A stretch of DNA of 7,701 nucleotides, taken from contig CAIVNB010000033.1 of the NCBI GenBank assembly GCA_903907175.1, positions 1 to 7,701 on the forward strand. The letters are read 5' to 3'. The notes beneath the pieces are model-generated. The model worked only from the letters and a program-made list of their open reading frames with translations. It ran no database searches and had not been told where the DNA came from. This document shows positions 1 through 5,454 of the stretch, piece after piece. This DNA comes from an uncultured bacterium (lineage in GTDB: Bacteria; Patescibacteriota; Minisyncoccia; Phycocordibacterales; UBA9973). Position 1 is the first letter of the stretch, and every line of letters starts with the position of its first letter. The translations under genes and the position numbers were made by a program.

Positions 1-197
1 GCTTCTGTCTCTGATATTCCATTTTTTAAAATAACTTTTTGTCCTTCTATTAGATATGTCCCATCATGAGAATTAATTTGTTTACTATTTTCGGTATATA
101 CATCATCATTAGTAAAGTTAAACTTGTATACTCCAAGTCCTAAAATAACTAAAACTAATATAAGTAAAGCTAAAAGAATTATATAATTTTTTTTCAT
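1..197 (-). CDS. Partial membrane-anchored extracytoplasmic protein (N-terminus only)
   Basis: The reading frame opens with ATG at 197-195 and runs without a stop off the left edge, giving about 65 residues. It begins MKKNYIILLALLILVLVILG, a short basic start followed by one strong hydrophobic helix (about residues 5-24). This is an uncleaved anchor or signal peptide that places the rest outside the membrane. The following segment is polar and contains YLIEGQKVILKNGISETE. I recall similar 'Y.I.G..V.L.NG.SE' stretches in many uncharacterised Patescibacteria exported proteins, but that is memory and not a search result. It starts 26 nt after the PG-binding gene upstream, so it is probably the last visible member of the 1345-1 operon. 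There is no Shine-Dalgarno motif before the ATG, only an A/T-rich leader. The function is unknown. Confidence 0.7.
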   Translation of the reverse strand, partial: MKKNYIILLALLILVLVILGLGVYKFNFTNDDVYTENSKQINSHDGTYLIEGQKVILKNGISETE

Positions 198-223
198 ATT
201 TTTATTATACTATATTTATAAAA

Positions 224-679
224 CTAACGTTTATCAGGTTTTTCTGAAATACTACTAAGGTAATAGTGATAATAATCAGTATTTGCTTCAAGACCTTGAC
301 TAGTCAATACCTTTGAATCACTAGCATCAATAATATGGTCAGATAACATGATTTGTTTTATTTTCGCTTGTGTAACGATATCAACTTTACCTGTTTCTGA
401 AATATTATAAATTTTTTGAAATCGCATAACTGCAACTTGAGTAAATGTGCCAAAATAACCAGAAACAACCCCCTCAGGATAGATGGAAGGCTCTTTTGCT
501 AAAAATTGCTGAAGTTGAACAACATTACTCCCGATTGAACCAAGTTCAAGTTGATTATTATTGTCAGCAACAGCTTGTACTCTTTGTACGCTTACCGAAA
601 AAATAAAAGCAAATAGAAATATTGAAAAAACTTCTATTAATGCAAAACTTATGTATGCTGTTTTTATTTTTTTGGTCAT
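224..679 (-). CDS. Membrane-anchored or secreted PG_binding_1 domain protein (151 aa)
   Basis: This is a probable extracytoplasmic peptidoglycan-binding protein. Residues 1-9 are basic, residues about 10-36 are hydrophobic (signal anchor, possibly cleaved after VQA), and residues 44-111 match the PG_binding_1 fold. That region has LELGSIGSNVVQLQQFL as the first helix, the GYFGTFTQVAVMRFQ core around 74-88, and a degenerate final helix (GKVDIVTQAKIKQIM). A polar tail of about 40 residues follows, with a Tyr-rich patch near 136-140 and no recognised domain. No catalytic domain is attached, so a role as wall tether or adaptor is more likely than hydrolysis; this is inference. It is a paralogue of the longer protein at 4786-5454, sharing the 'IY..G.V.GYFG..T..AV..FQ' signature. 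It lies 17 nt downstream of the GlsB-like gene in a tight same-strand cluster and has no Shine-Dalgarno motif. Confidence 0.88.
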   Translation of the reverse strand: MTKKIKTAYISFALIEVFSIFLFAFIFSVSVQRVQAVADNNNQLELGSIGSNVVQLQQFLAKEPSIYPEGVVSGYFGTFTQVAVMRFQKIYNISETGKVDIVTQAKIKQIMLSDHIIDASDSKVLTSQGLEANTDYYHYYLSSISEKPDKR

Positions 680-696
680 CTGTATTTAAAAAAAAA

Positions 697-957
697 TTAT
701 TTATTAATACTTCTTCGTGCTGGTTTAACGATTGCAATCAAGATAATAGCACCCAAAAGAGCAACGATAAAACTATAAAGATTAAAACCTGTTACAGCAC
801 TTTTCCCTAAAAAACTCATAAGGCCACCGCCAATTATTGCACCGACAATCCCTATGATAATATCAACAACAATCCCCTGCTCTCCGTCTGTTTTCATTAT
901 GATAGAAGCAATCCATCCAACCAATCCACCAAATATAATCCAAAGTATAATTCCCAT
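697..957 (-). CDS. GlsB/YeaQ/YmgE-family small membrane protein
   Basis: An 86-residue, glycine-rich integral membrane protein of the transglycosylase-associated family (Pfam Transgly_assoc). It begins MGIILWIIFGGLVGWIAS, a typical family start with a GG..GW glycine packing motif. Three transmembrane helices lie at about 3-21, 30-50 and 59-77. The loop after helix 1 (MKTDGEQG) corresponds to the conserved polar and Gly loop of the family, and the short C-terminus is basic (KPARRSINK). Length is normal. Members are often induced by general or envelope stress, but the biochemical role is unknown; the old name does not prove transglycosylase activity. It sits between a YggT-like gene (28 nt upstream) and a PG-binding gene (17 nt downstream), which supports an envelope-stress operon. 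The leader is A/T-only with no Shine-Dalgarno sequence. Confidence 0.93.
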   Translation of the reverse strand: MGIILWIIFGGLVGWIASIIMKTDGEQGIVVDIIIGIVGAIIGGGLMSFLGKSAVTGFNLYSFIVALLGAIILIAIVKPARRSINK

Positions 958-985
958 AAAATTTTTTAATTTAATTAATAATAAT

Positions 986-1345
986 TTACTTTTCTTGATT
1001 ACTCATTTTAATCGCTGCCTCAGGAGTAGAAACAGTTTTTCCCATAAGAAATAATTTGATAATACCAATAGCTATAATCCAATATACAAGCATCGCAAGA
1101 ATAGTGGTCCATTCAAAGATACTCCCTTCAGCATATGTGACACGAAATACACTGATAAACAGAGACACAAAAATATGCGTTACTCCATAAATAAAACTAG
1201 TAAAGCCTGCATATGAATTTGCGCCAAGCAATTTTAAAGCAAATCTAAAAGTTAATAATATTTCTAAAATACCAAGAACATACCAAACAATTTGAGTCCC
1301 TCGATATAATGGCTTGGTTGTTGACGAATTAAATGATGAATCCAT
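986..1345 (-). CDS. YggT-family integral membrane protein
   Basis: A 119-residue membrane protein resembling the YggT (Ycf19-related) family. After a polar N-terminus it has YRGTQIVWYVLGILEILLTF, then RFALKLLGAN, which is the family's first helix with its conserved 'R..LKL.GAN' end (about 18-42). A second hydrophobic segment lies at about 49-68 (FIYGVTHIFVSLFISVF) and a third at about 79-101 (WTTILAMLVYWIIAIGIIKLF). The C-terminal tail is cytoplasmic and polar. YggT proteins are widespread and poorly understood, with links to membrane organisation and osmotic shock. This is the first gene of a compact minus-strand cluster, preceded by 100 bp with repeats. A GNRA-capped hairpin (1356-1369) lies 10 nt upstream of the ATG and contains the only SD-like GUAGG, so initiation may be modulated. 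Confidence 0.85.
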   Translation of the reverse strand: MDSSFNSSTTKPLYRGTQIVWYVLGILEILLTFRFALKLLGANSYAGFTSFIYGVTHIFVSLFISVFRVTYAEGSIFEWTTILAMLVYWIIAIGIIKLFLMGKTVSTPEAAIKMSNQEK

Positions 1346-1355
1346 ATATTTTTTA

Positions 1356-1369
1356 CCTACTTACGTAGG
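1356..1369 (-). promoter_or_regulatory. GNRA-capped hairpin covering an SD-like sequence before the YggT gene
   Basis: On the minus-strand RNA this reads CCUAC-GUAA-GUAGG: a perfect 5-bp stem closed by a GUAA (GNRA-type) tetraloop. The 3' arm GUAGG is the only purine-rich, SD-like sequence before the ATG at 1345 and ends 10 nt from it. Pairing would hide it. The fold and spacing are visible; a regulatory role is inference. Confidence 0.4.
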
Positions 1370-1391
1370 ATAATTAATTTTTAATAAAACC

Positions 1392-1441
1392 TTCACTATA
1401 TATGCCGTTCTAGGAACGAATATATTACGGTATTCACTATA
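1392..1441. repeat. Inverted repeat flanked by 9-bp direct repeats
   Basis: In the 100-bp gap before the YggT-like gene, TTCACTATA occurs at 1392-1400 and again at 1433-1441, 41 bp apart. Between them, CGTTC-TAG-GAACG forms a perfect 5-bp inverted repeat (1406-1418), enclosed by ATATAT at 1398-1403 and 1420-1425 with a small internal mismatch. On the minus strand each direct repeat reads TATAGTGAA and contains a -10-like TATAGT, but no good -35 lies at standard distance. There is no T-run after the hairpin on either strand, so it is not a classical terminator. It may be an operator or alternative-sigma promoter for the downstream envelope cluster. Confidence 0.4.
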
Positions 1442-1445
1442 ATTT

Positions 1446-1670
1446 CTATGATCTATTTTTAAGTTCGTTAATTTCTTTTTGCAATTTAAAGATCTCTATT
1501 TCAAACTTTTGCATTCGCTCTATAACTTTTGTTTCTATTTTATTTACCTGTCCAGCAAACTTCTCAGCCACAAGCATTATTTCTGCAATATCTTCTTTTG
1601 CACAATAAAAAGAATCCTTTGTGGATTTAGTTATTTTTTGCCCATTTTTTTTGTTTTTAATTATTCTCAT
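1446..1670 (-). CDS. Small hypothetical protein with C-terminal coiled coil (74 aa)
   Basis: I do not recognise this protein. From the ATG at 1670 it has a basic N-terminal third (MRIIKNKKNGQK...), a short DSFYCAKEDIAEIM segment and a charged helix (about residues 40-72) with spaced hydrophobics, ending KLQKEINELKNRS, consistent with a coiled coil. There is no membrane segment or signal peptide. An in-frame TTG at 1694 would add eight residues, but it abuts a 7-bp hairpin (1696-1714), so I prefer the ATG; neither start has a Shine-Dalgarno sequence. It follows the histidine kinase by about 60 nt on the same strand and may be co-transcribed with the two-component genes. A partner or adaptor role is possible from the coiled coil but unproven. 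The lysine- and glutamate-rich composition resembles the neighbouring kinase repeats rather than random sequence. Confidence 0.55.
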   Translation of the reverse strand: MRIIKNKKNGQKITKSTKDSFYCAKEDIAEIMLVAEKFAGQVNKIETKVIERMQKFEIEIFKLQKEINELKNRS

Positions 1671-1695
1671 ACAATAGGGACGCTCAAAAATCAAA

Positions 1696-1714
1696 GATAT
1701 TACAATTTAATATC
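1696..1714 (-). terminator. Weak hairpin with T-rich tail after the histidine kinase
   Basis: GATATTA and TAATATC form a perfect 7-bp inverted repeat with a 5-nt loop. On the minus strand it is followed by TTTGATTTTTG, so it could act as a weak terminator or attenuator between the kinase and the small downstream gene. The stem is AT-rich and the U-tract is broken, hence low confidence. Confidence 0.3.
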
Positions 1715-1730
1715 CACGGATTTCTTTTTA

Positions 1731-3380
1731 TTATTGTTTTTTAGTATTTTTTGTTTTAATTGGTAAAGTGACACTAAAAATACTGCCTTTACCTTGCATT
1801 TTTTTGACACCTACTTTACCTCCATGCGCTTCTGCAACCCATTTCACGATAGATAATCCAAGTCCTATACTATTTCCATCGGAACGATGCGACTTGTCTG
1901 CTCTATAAAATCGTTCAAATACATGGGGTAAATCCTCTTTTGATATACCAACCCCATCATCAACTACATTTATTGTTATAAACCCGGGAGACTTTTTCGT
2001 ATAAATTTTAGTATGTCCATTTTCATTCCCGTGAATAATAGTATTTTTAACAAGGTTCGCTACCATTTTTTCTAAATATTCTTTATCTCCATAAATTATA
2101 ACATTAGGAATTTTTGCGGAAATTATTGATATATTTTTTTTATAAGCAAGAACTTTTGCTCTTACCACAACACCTTTTATAAGCTGATTTAAATTTACAT
2201 CATCAAAAATAATCCTGTTTTTCAATTCTCCACCTTTAGAAGTTATTAATGTTAAATCTGAAAGAATGCCAGATATATGCTTCACCTCAGAGTCAATAGC
2301 TCGCAAAGCACTACCGGGAGACCTGGTATTTTTTGTAGAACTATTTAAAGCTAGATCAACGTTCCCTTTTATTATTGCGATAGGAGTACGAAGTTCGTGA
2401 GTAGCATCTGCGATTGACGCTACTTTTAATTTCTCTTCTTCAAAAAGTCTTTCCGTTTCTTTTATTCGTTCTATTTTTTTACGCTCGGTTATGTCACGAA
2501 TATTGCACTGTATAACGAGGGTCTCTCCTGCCATATAAGAATTGCTAACAAATTCAACTTCAATAGACCTCCCATCTTTTGTCTCTAGTGGTAAATCCTC
2601 ATAACGTAAAATACCTTCTTTTTGTAAAGTCTGGAAAGCATCTTTAGACGCTTTGGTATTTTTGAATGGCCCGACTTCCCATAATTTTTTATGCAAAAAT
2701 TCACCTTTAGAATACCCAAGTAATCTTTCCAAGAAAGGGTTAACATCTGTAATCTGCCCAGTTTTTGAATTCAGTATCAATATACCATCATGAGCAGTCT
2801 CAAAAAGACGACGATATCGCACTTCCGACTCTTTTAGTTTTGCTTGTATTGTGTTTTGCAATTTTGCCTTGAGACGAAGTTCTTCTGCCACTATTGCCAA
2901 CTTTTGCCTAACTTCTTCTTTCTCTTTAGCAACTAGAGCAAGTTTTTTTGCAGTAAAAGCAAGTTGTTTTGCTGTTTTGGCAAGTTTTTTAGCAATGATA
3001 GCAAGTTTTCGTCTGACAACTTCTTTCTCTTTTGCAACGATAGCAAGCTGTCTTGCTTTAATACGAAGTTCTTTTGCAATCACTGCCAATTTTCGTCTTG
3101 CTTCTTCTTTTTCTTTTGCAACAATAGCAAGCTGCTCAGCAGAAAAAGCAAGCTGACGCGCCCTTAGACGAAGTTCGTCGGCTATTAATTCCAATCTTTG
3201 CCTAGTTTCTTCTTTTTCGCGAGCAGTGAAGGCAAGTTTTTCTGCTGTGTATTCAAGTTTGTTTATTACTTTTTCTTTTTCGCGAGCTGTTACCGCAAGC
3301 TCCCTTGCGACAATCACAAGCTTGCGTCTAACATCTTCTTTTTCACGAGCTTGTTTTATTAATTTTTTTATTTTCTTCAT
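1731..3380 (-). CDS. Cytoplasmic PAS sensor histidine kinase with long heptad-repeat coiled coil
   Basis: A 549-residue two-component sensor kinase with no membrane helix, so probably a soluble or recruited sensor. Residues 11-185 are an uninterrupted heptad array (A at position 1, L or K at 4, hydrophobic at 7). A PAS domain follows at about 186-300 (RYRRLFETAHDGILIL through CNIRDITERKK), then a short linker helix. The HisKA domain is at about 318-385 with phospho-acceptor His328 in DATHELRTP, and the HATPase domain at about 430-542. The HATPase has the N box near NLVKN (Asn442, Asn446), G1 DDGVGI (474-479), F box FERFYR and G2 GLGLSIVK. All catalytic motifs look intact. It starts by TAATG overlap with the OmpR-type regulator upstream, so that regulator is its likely partner. 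PAS ligand-binding residues are not obvious. The array may sense by oligomer state or partner binding; that is inference. Confidence 0.95.
   Translation of the reverse strand: MKKIKKLIKQAREKEDVRRKLVIVARELAVTAREKEKVINKLEYTAEKLAFTAREKEETRQRLELIADELRLRARQLAFSAEQLAIVAKEKEEARRKLAVIAKELRIKARQLAIVAKEKEVVRRKLAIIAKKLAKTAKQLAFTAKKLALVAKEKEEVRQKLAIVAEELRLKAKLQNTIQAKLKESEVRYRRLFETAHDGILILNSKTGQITDVNPFLERLLGYSKGEFLHKKLWEVGPFKNTKASKDAFQTLQKEGILRYEDLPLETKDGRSIEVEFVSNSYMAGETLVIQCNIRDITERKKIERIKETERLFEEEKLKVASIADATHELRTPIAIIKGNVDLALNSSTKNTRSPGSALRAIDSEVKHISGILSDLTLITSKGGELKNRIIFDDVNLNQLIKGVVVRAKVLAYKKNISIISAKIPNVIIYGDKEYLEKMVANLVKNTIIHGNENGHTKIYTKKSPGFITINVVDDGVGISKEDLPHVFERFYRADKSHRSDGNSIGLGLSIVKWVAEAHGGKVGVKKMQGKGSIFSVTLPIKTKNTKKQ
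2826..3350 (-). repeat. Coding heptad array: 25 x 21 bp in the histidine kinase
   Basis: This encodes residues 11-185 of the kinase as exactly 25 consecutive heptads. Module starters of the form A(R/K)EKE recur at residues 11, 32, 53, 88, 116 and 151, giving module lengths of 21, 21, 35, 28 and 35 residues, all multiples of seven. The remaining heptads are variations of (A/R)xxLA(I/V/F)(V/T). The nucleotide repeats are degenerate, so copies diverged after duplication. It points to growth of the array in heptad units under pressure to keep register. Confidence 0.85.
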
Positions 3381-4066
3381 TAAATTTTTTCTTTCAAAAC
3401 AAAACCTACTCCCCTTATCGTATGTATTAAGGGTTTATTCTTTGTTTTATTAGTTTTACCATCGACCTTATTGCGAAGATATTTTATATGAACATTCAGT
3501 TCATTATTAGTTTCTTTAAAATCAGGCCCCCATGCATCATCAATAAGTTTTCTTCTCTTTACCGCTTCTCCATGATTGGAGAGAAGAGTATCTAAAAGTT
3601 TATATTCTTTTGGTGTAAGAGGGATAAGGACACCTGCACGAGAAACTTCGTGTTTCTTTTTGTCCATTATCAAATCAGCGATCTTTATTATTTCTGAACT
3701 AGTTTTTTTAGGTCGACGAAGTACTGCACTAATCCGAGCAAATAATTCATTCAAGCCAAAAGGTTTTATAAGGTAATCATCAGCCCCAGCAGTTAAACCT
3801 ATCACCCTGTCTTCTTCACTGCCTCTTGCTGTTAGCATTATAATAGGTGTATGAATCTCTCTTTCTCTGAGTTCTTTACAAATAGCGAGACCATCTTTCT
3901 TTGGAAGCATAATATCTAAAAGAATTAAAGCATAATCATTTTTTAATGCTCTCTCCAATCCTTCCTCTCCATCATAAGCAACATCAACAGAATAGCGTTG
4001 ACCCTTTAACCCAATTTTTAATATATCTACTATTTTCTTTTCATCCTCAATAATTAAGATTGTCAT
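3380..4066 (-). CDS. OmpR/PhoB-family response regulator
   Basis: A 228-residue DNA-binding response regulator. The receiver domain (about 1-118) has the acidic pair Glu7/Asp8, phospho-acceptor Asp51 in LLDIMLPKKDG, switch Thr79 in MLTAR, and Lys101 in IKPF, so all phosphotransfer residues are present. The winged-helix output domain (about 126-226) shows LTPKEYKLLDTLLSNHGEAV, the recognition-helix region NNELNVHIKYLRNKV and the terminal wing hairpin IHTIRGVGFVL. Length is standard. Its stop overlaps the kinase start by one base (TAATG), indicating coupled translation and a cognate pair. The promoter at 4073-4102 places the predicted transcription start on or next to the ATG, so the mRNA may be leaderless. 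Targets are unknown; the divergent sigma gene and its own promoter region, with a 9-bp direct repeat, are plausible ones. Confidence 0.96.
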   Translation of the reverse strand: MTILIIEDEKKIVDILKIGLKGQRYSVDVAYDGEEGLERALKNDYALILLDIMLPKKDGLAICKELREREIHTPIIMLTARGSEEDRVIGLTAGADDYLIKPFGLNELFARISAVLRRPKKTSSEIIKIADLIMDKKKHEVSRAGVLIPLTPKEYKLLDTLLSNHGEAVKRRKLIDDAWGPDFKETNNELNVHIKYLRNKVDGKTNKTKNKPLIHTIRGVGFVLKEKI

Positions 4067-4072
4067 ACTTTA

Positions 4073-4102
4073 ATTATATCACAAGACCAATCATAATAGC
4101 AA
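4073..4102 (-). promoter_or_regulatory. Extended -10 promoter for the response regulator, predicting a leaderless mRNA
   Basis: On the minus strand, TTGCTA (4102-4097) is followed after 18 bp by a perfect TATAAT (4078-4073) preceded by TGA, giving an extended -10 (TGnTATAAT). Only 6 nt separate the -10 from the ATG at 4066, so initiation 7 nt downstream would start the transcript at the start codon itself. The motifs are seen; leaderless expression is inference. Confidence 0.65.
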
Positions 4103-4114
4103 GTGTTTTATTAA

Positions 4115-4167
4115 ATTTACATTAAAGCTATCCACAGTGTACACAGGTTTAGTCTTTTATTTACATT
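4115..4167. promoter_or_regulatory. Candidate shared operator between divergent regulator and sigma genes
   Basis: ATTTACATT occurs as a direct repeat at 4115-4123 and 4159-4167, 44 bp apart (about four helical turns); the second copy enters the sigma gene's -35. Between them is the perfect 8-bp palindrome GTGTACAC (4137-4144), directly preceded by CTATCCACA (4128-4136), one base from the DnaA-box consensus TTATCCACA. The layout between two promoters suggests a regulator-binding site; the binder is unknown. Confidence 0.4.
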
Positions 4168-4194
4168 GACAATAAAAAGGTAAAGGATTACTAT
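4166..4194 (+). promoter_or_regulatory. Near-consensus housekeeping promoter of the ECF sigma gene
   Basis: TTGACA (4166-4171, perfect -35) is followed by a 17-bp spacer and TACTAT (4189-4194, 4/6 match to TATAAT). The expected start near 4201 leaves a leader of roughly 22 nt before the ATG at 4223, with AAGG too far upstream (about 16 nt) to be a normal Shine-Dalgarno site. The sigma gene is thus probably read by the primary sigma factor, not autoregulated. Confidence 0.75.
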
Positions 4195-4222
4195 ATTAAA
4201 ATAAGGTTAAATTTTAAAGATT

Positions 4223-4735
4223 ATGACAACCATAGAAAAAAACAAAACACAACTAGAATTAAGTGTCGCATATAGCGACTTTAACAAAGCACTTAATGCT
4301 CGTGCATTTTTTAAGACGCATAATCACGCTACAAGCGATGACTTAGTGCAAGATACTTTTATAAAAACATGGAAGTATCTTGTAAAAGGAGGAAAAATTG
4401 ATATCATGAAAGCTTTCTTGTATCACGTTCTTAATAATTTAATTGTAGATCAATATAGAAAACATAAAACAATATCACTCGATTCCCTTCAGGAAAACGG
4501 TTTCGAACCGAGCGCGGGAGACTCCAAACGTATTTTTGATTTACTAGATGCAAAAGCCGCACTTTTATTAATTACCTATTTGCCTATAACTTATCAAAAG
4601 ATAATGAGAATGCGTTATGTGCAAGATTTATCATTAGGAGAAATGTCTCTTATTACTGGATATTCAAAGAATGCTATTGCTGTACAAATACATCGGGGTT
4701 TGGAAAAACTTAAACTAATATATAATGCACAATAA
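4223..4735 (+). CDS. ECF-type (sigma-70 family) RNA polymerase sigma factor
   Basis: A 170-residue alternative sigma factor with the two-domain ECF layout. The sigma-2 domain (about 13-82) contains SDDLVQDTFIKTWKYL, the region 2.2 core-binding helix, and the region 2.4-like NNLIVDQYRKHK. A linker of about 25 residues follows (ISLDSLQENGFEPSAGDSKR). The sigma-4 domain (about 108-166) has the pattern Y.KIM.MRYVQDLSLGEMSLITGYSKNAI, a helix-turn-helix for -35 recognition. No anti-sigma factor with a membrane anchor is adjacent, so control may act through transcription or a distant partner. It is divergent from the response-regulator gene and faces the PG-binding gene at 4786-5454, which is the nearest candidate for its regulon. 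The stop codon is inside the terminator palindrome. Confidence 0.92.
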   Translation: MTTIEKNKTQLELSVAYSDFNKALNARAFFKTHNHATSDDLVQDTFIKTWKYLVKGGKIDIMKAFLYHVLNNLIVDQYRKHKTISLDSLQENGFEPSAGDSKRIFDLLDAKAALLLITYLPITYQKIMRMRYVQDLSLGEMSLITGYSKNAIAVQIHRGLEKLKLIYNAQ

Positions 4736-4766
4736 AAAAACCACTCATATGAGTGGTTTTTTTATT
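4731..4766. terminator. Perfect 36-bp palindromic bidirectional terminator
   Basis: The segment is perfectly self-complementary: a run of A, the GC-containing core CCACTCATATGAGTGG (4741-4756), then a run of T and ATT. It has an A7 tract on one side and T7 on the other, so it works as an intrinsic terminator on both strands between the convergent sigma and PG-binding genes. The sigma factor stop (4733-4735) lies within it. Confidence 0.92.
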
Positions 4767-4788
4767 TAATATTACCAGAGTAATATTA
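4767..4788. repeat. Second perfect hairpin overlapping the stop codon of the PG-binding gene
   Basis: TAATATTAC (4767-4775) and GTAATATTA (4780-4788) form a perfect 9-bp stem with a CAGA loop. The stop codon of the minus-strand PG-binding gene is part of the stem. It abuts the 36-bp terminator, giving tandem 3' structures on the minus-strand transcript. It may protect the 3' end or assist termination. Confidence 0.6.
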
Positions 4789-5454
4789 TTGTCCCGTTGT
4801 AAATGTTCTAGGCCAAACAACTGAGAAATTACCACTTTCGTCTGTTACTAAGACAGTATAATTGTAGGTTGTATTTGCAGAAAGATTGTTTAGAGTAATT
4901 TGTTTATTTACACTAAAAGTATTATCTGCAATTCCAGTTCCTGAAATAAAAGGAGTTCCATATGATACTTCTGTTTCACTCCAAATGATTCTATTGGTAT
5001 CATAGAATACTGTTGCCTTTACAGCTTCATTACTATTGAAAGAAAAAGAAACATTTCTTCCGGAAGGTATAACTGAGAGGCTATTGATTGCTGGAGAATA
5101 AATGTCTATTCCGTGACCTGCTGTAATGATATTATTTACTTTATTCTTTGTCATCGCACCAGCAACGCCATCGATACTAAGATCATAAGCATACTGGAAA
5201 TTCTTAACTGCGCTCTTTGTCATTGAACCAAAATAACCAGTTACTAAACCACCTCTATAAATATCCTTATTAGATGCCATGAACTTTTGTAAAGTTGATA
5301 CATCTGCTCCTTTTGACCCAACTTTTAGAGTTGTACTACCATTGATTTGTGAATAGGTCGCTACTTGTGCAAACACAGAAGTTGTCGAAAAAACTACTGC
5401 AAATACAAGACTGCCTATTAAACCTAAAAACAAAAACTTATTTTTTTTAATCAT
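4786..5454 (-). CDS. Secreted PG_binding_1 and fibronectin-III-like protein (222 aa)
   Basis: An exported wall-associated protein. Residues 1-29 form a classical signal peptide (MIKKNK, a hydrophobic core, cleavage likely after SVFA before QV). Residues about 41-111 are a PG_binding_1 domain (TTLKVGSKGADVSTLQKFM ... LVTGYFGSMTKSAVKNFQ ... IDGVAGAMTKNKVNNI). Residues about 121-220 form a beta-rich, fibronectin-III-like domain: FNSNEAVKATVFYDT, then NLSANTTYNYTVLVTDESGNFSVVWPRTFTT, matching the usual 'L..NTTY.Y.V...D.SGN.S' end. No enzymatic domain is present, so a binding or display role is inferred. It is a longer paralogue of the 151-residue protein at 224-679. It faces the sigma gene across shared terminators and is divergent from the small unit at 5609-5805. 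There is no Shine-Dalgarno motif before the ATG. Confidence 0.9.
   Translation of the reverse strand: MIKKNKFLFLGLIGSLVFAVVFSTTSVFAQVATYSQINGSTTLKVGSKGADVSTLQKFMASNKDIYRGGLVTGYFGSMTKSAVKNFQYAYDLSIDGVAGAMTKNKVNNIITAGHGIDIYSPAINSLSVIPSGRNVSFSFNSNEAVKATVFYDTNRIIWSETEVSYGTPFISGTGIADNTFSVNKQITLNNLSANTTYNYTVLVTDESGNFSVVWPRTFTTGQ

Noticed and set aside
1479..1766. Open frame on the plus strand, Phe/Cys/Tyr-rich
   Set aside because: It is antisense to a lysine/glutamate-rich gene and the end of the kinase; the composition is the expected reverse-strand shadow.
2851..3156. Open frame on the plus strand with repeated Ala/Ser/Phe segments
   Set aside because: It is antisense to the kinase's heptad array; its repetitiveness mirrors the coding repeats on the minus strand.
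2826..3350. CRISPR-like or tandem repeat array
   Set aside because: The repeats are degenerate, in frame, and encode regular heptads; there are no spacers or conserved direct repeat units.
3226..3453. Open plus-strand frame over the kinase start
   Set aside because: It crosses the well-supported regulator-kinase junction in antisense and has no promoter or family features.
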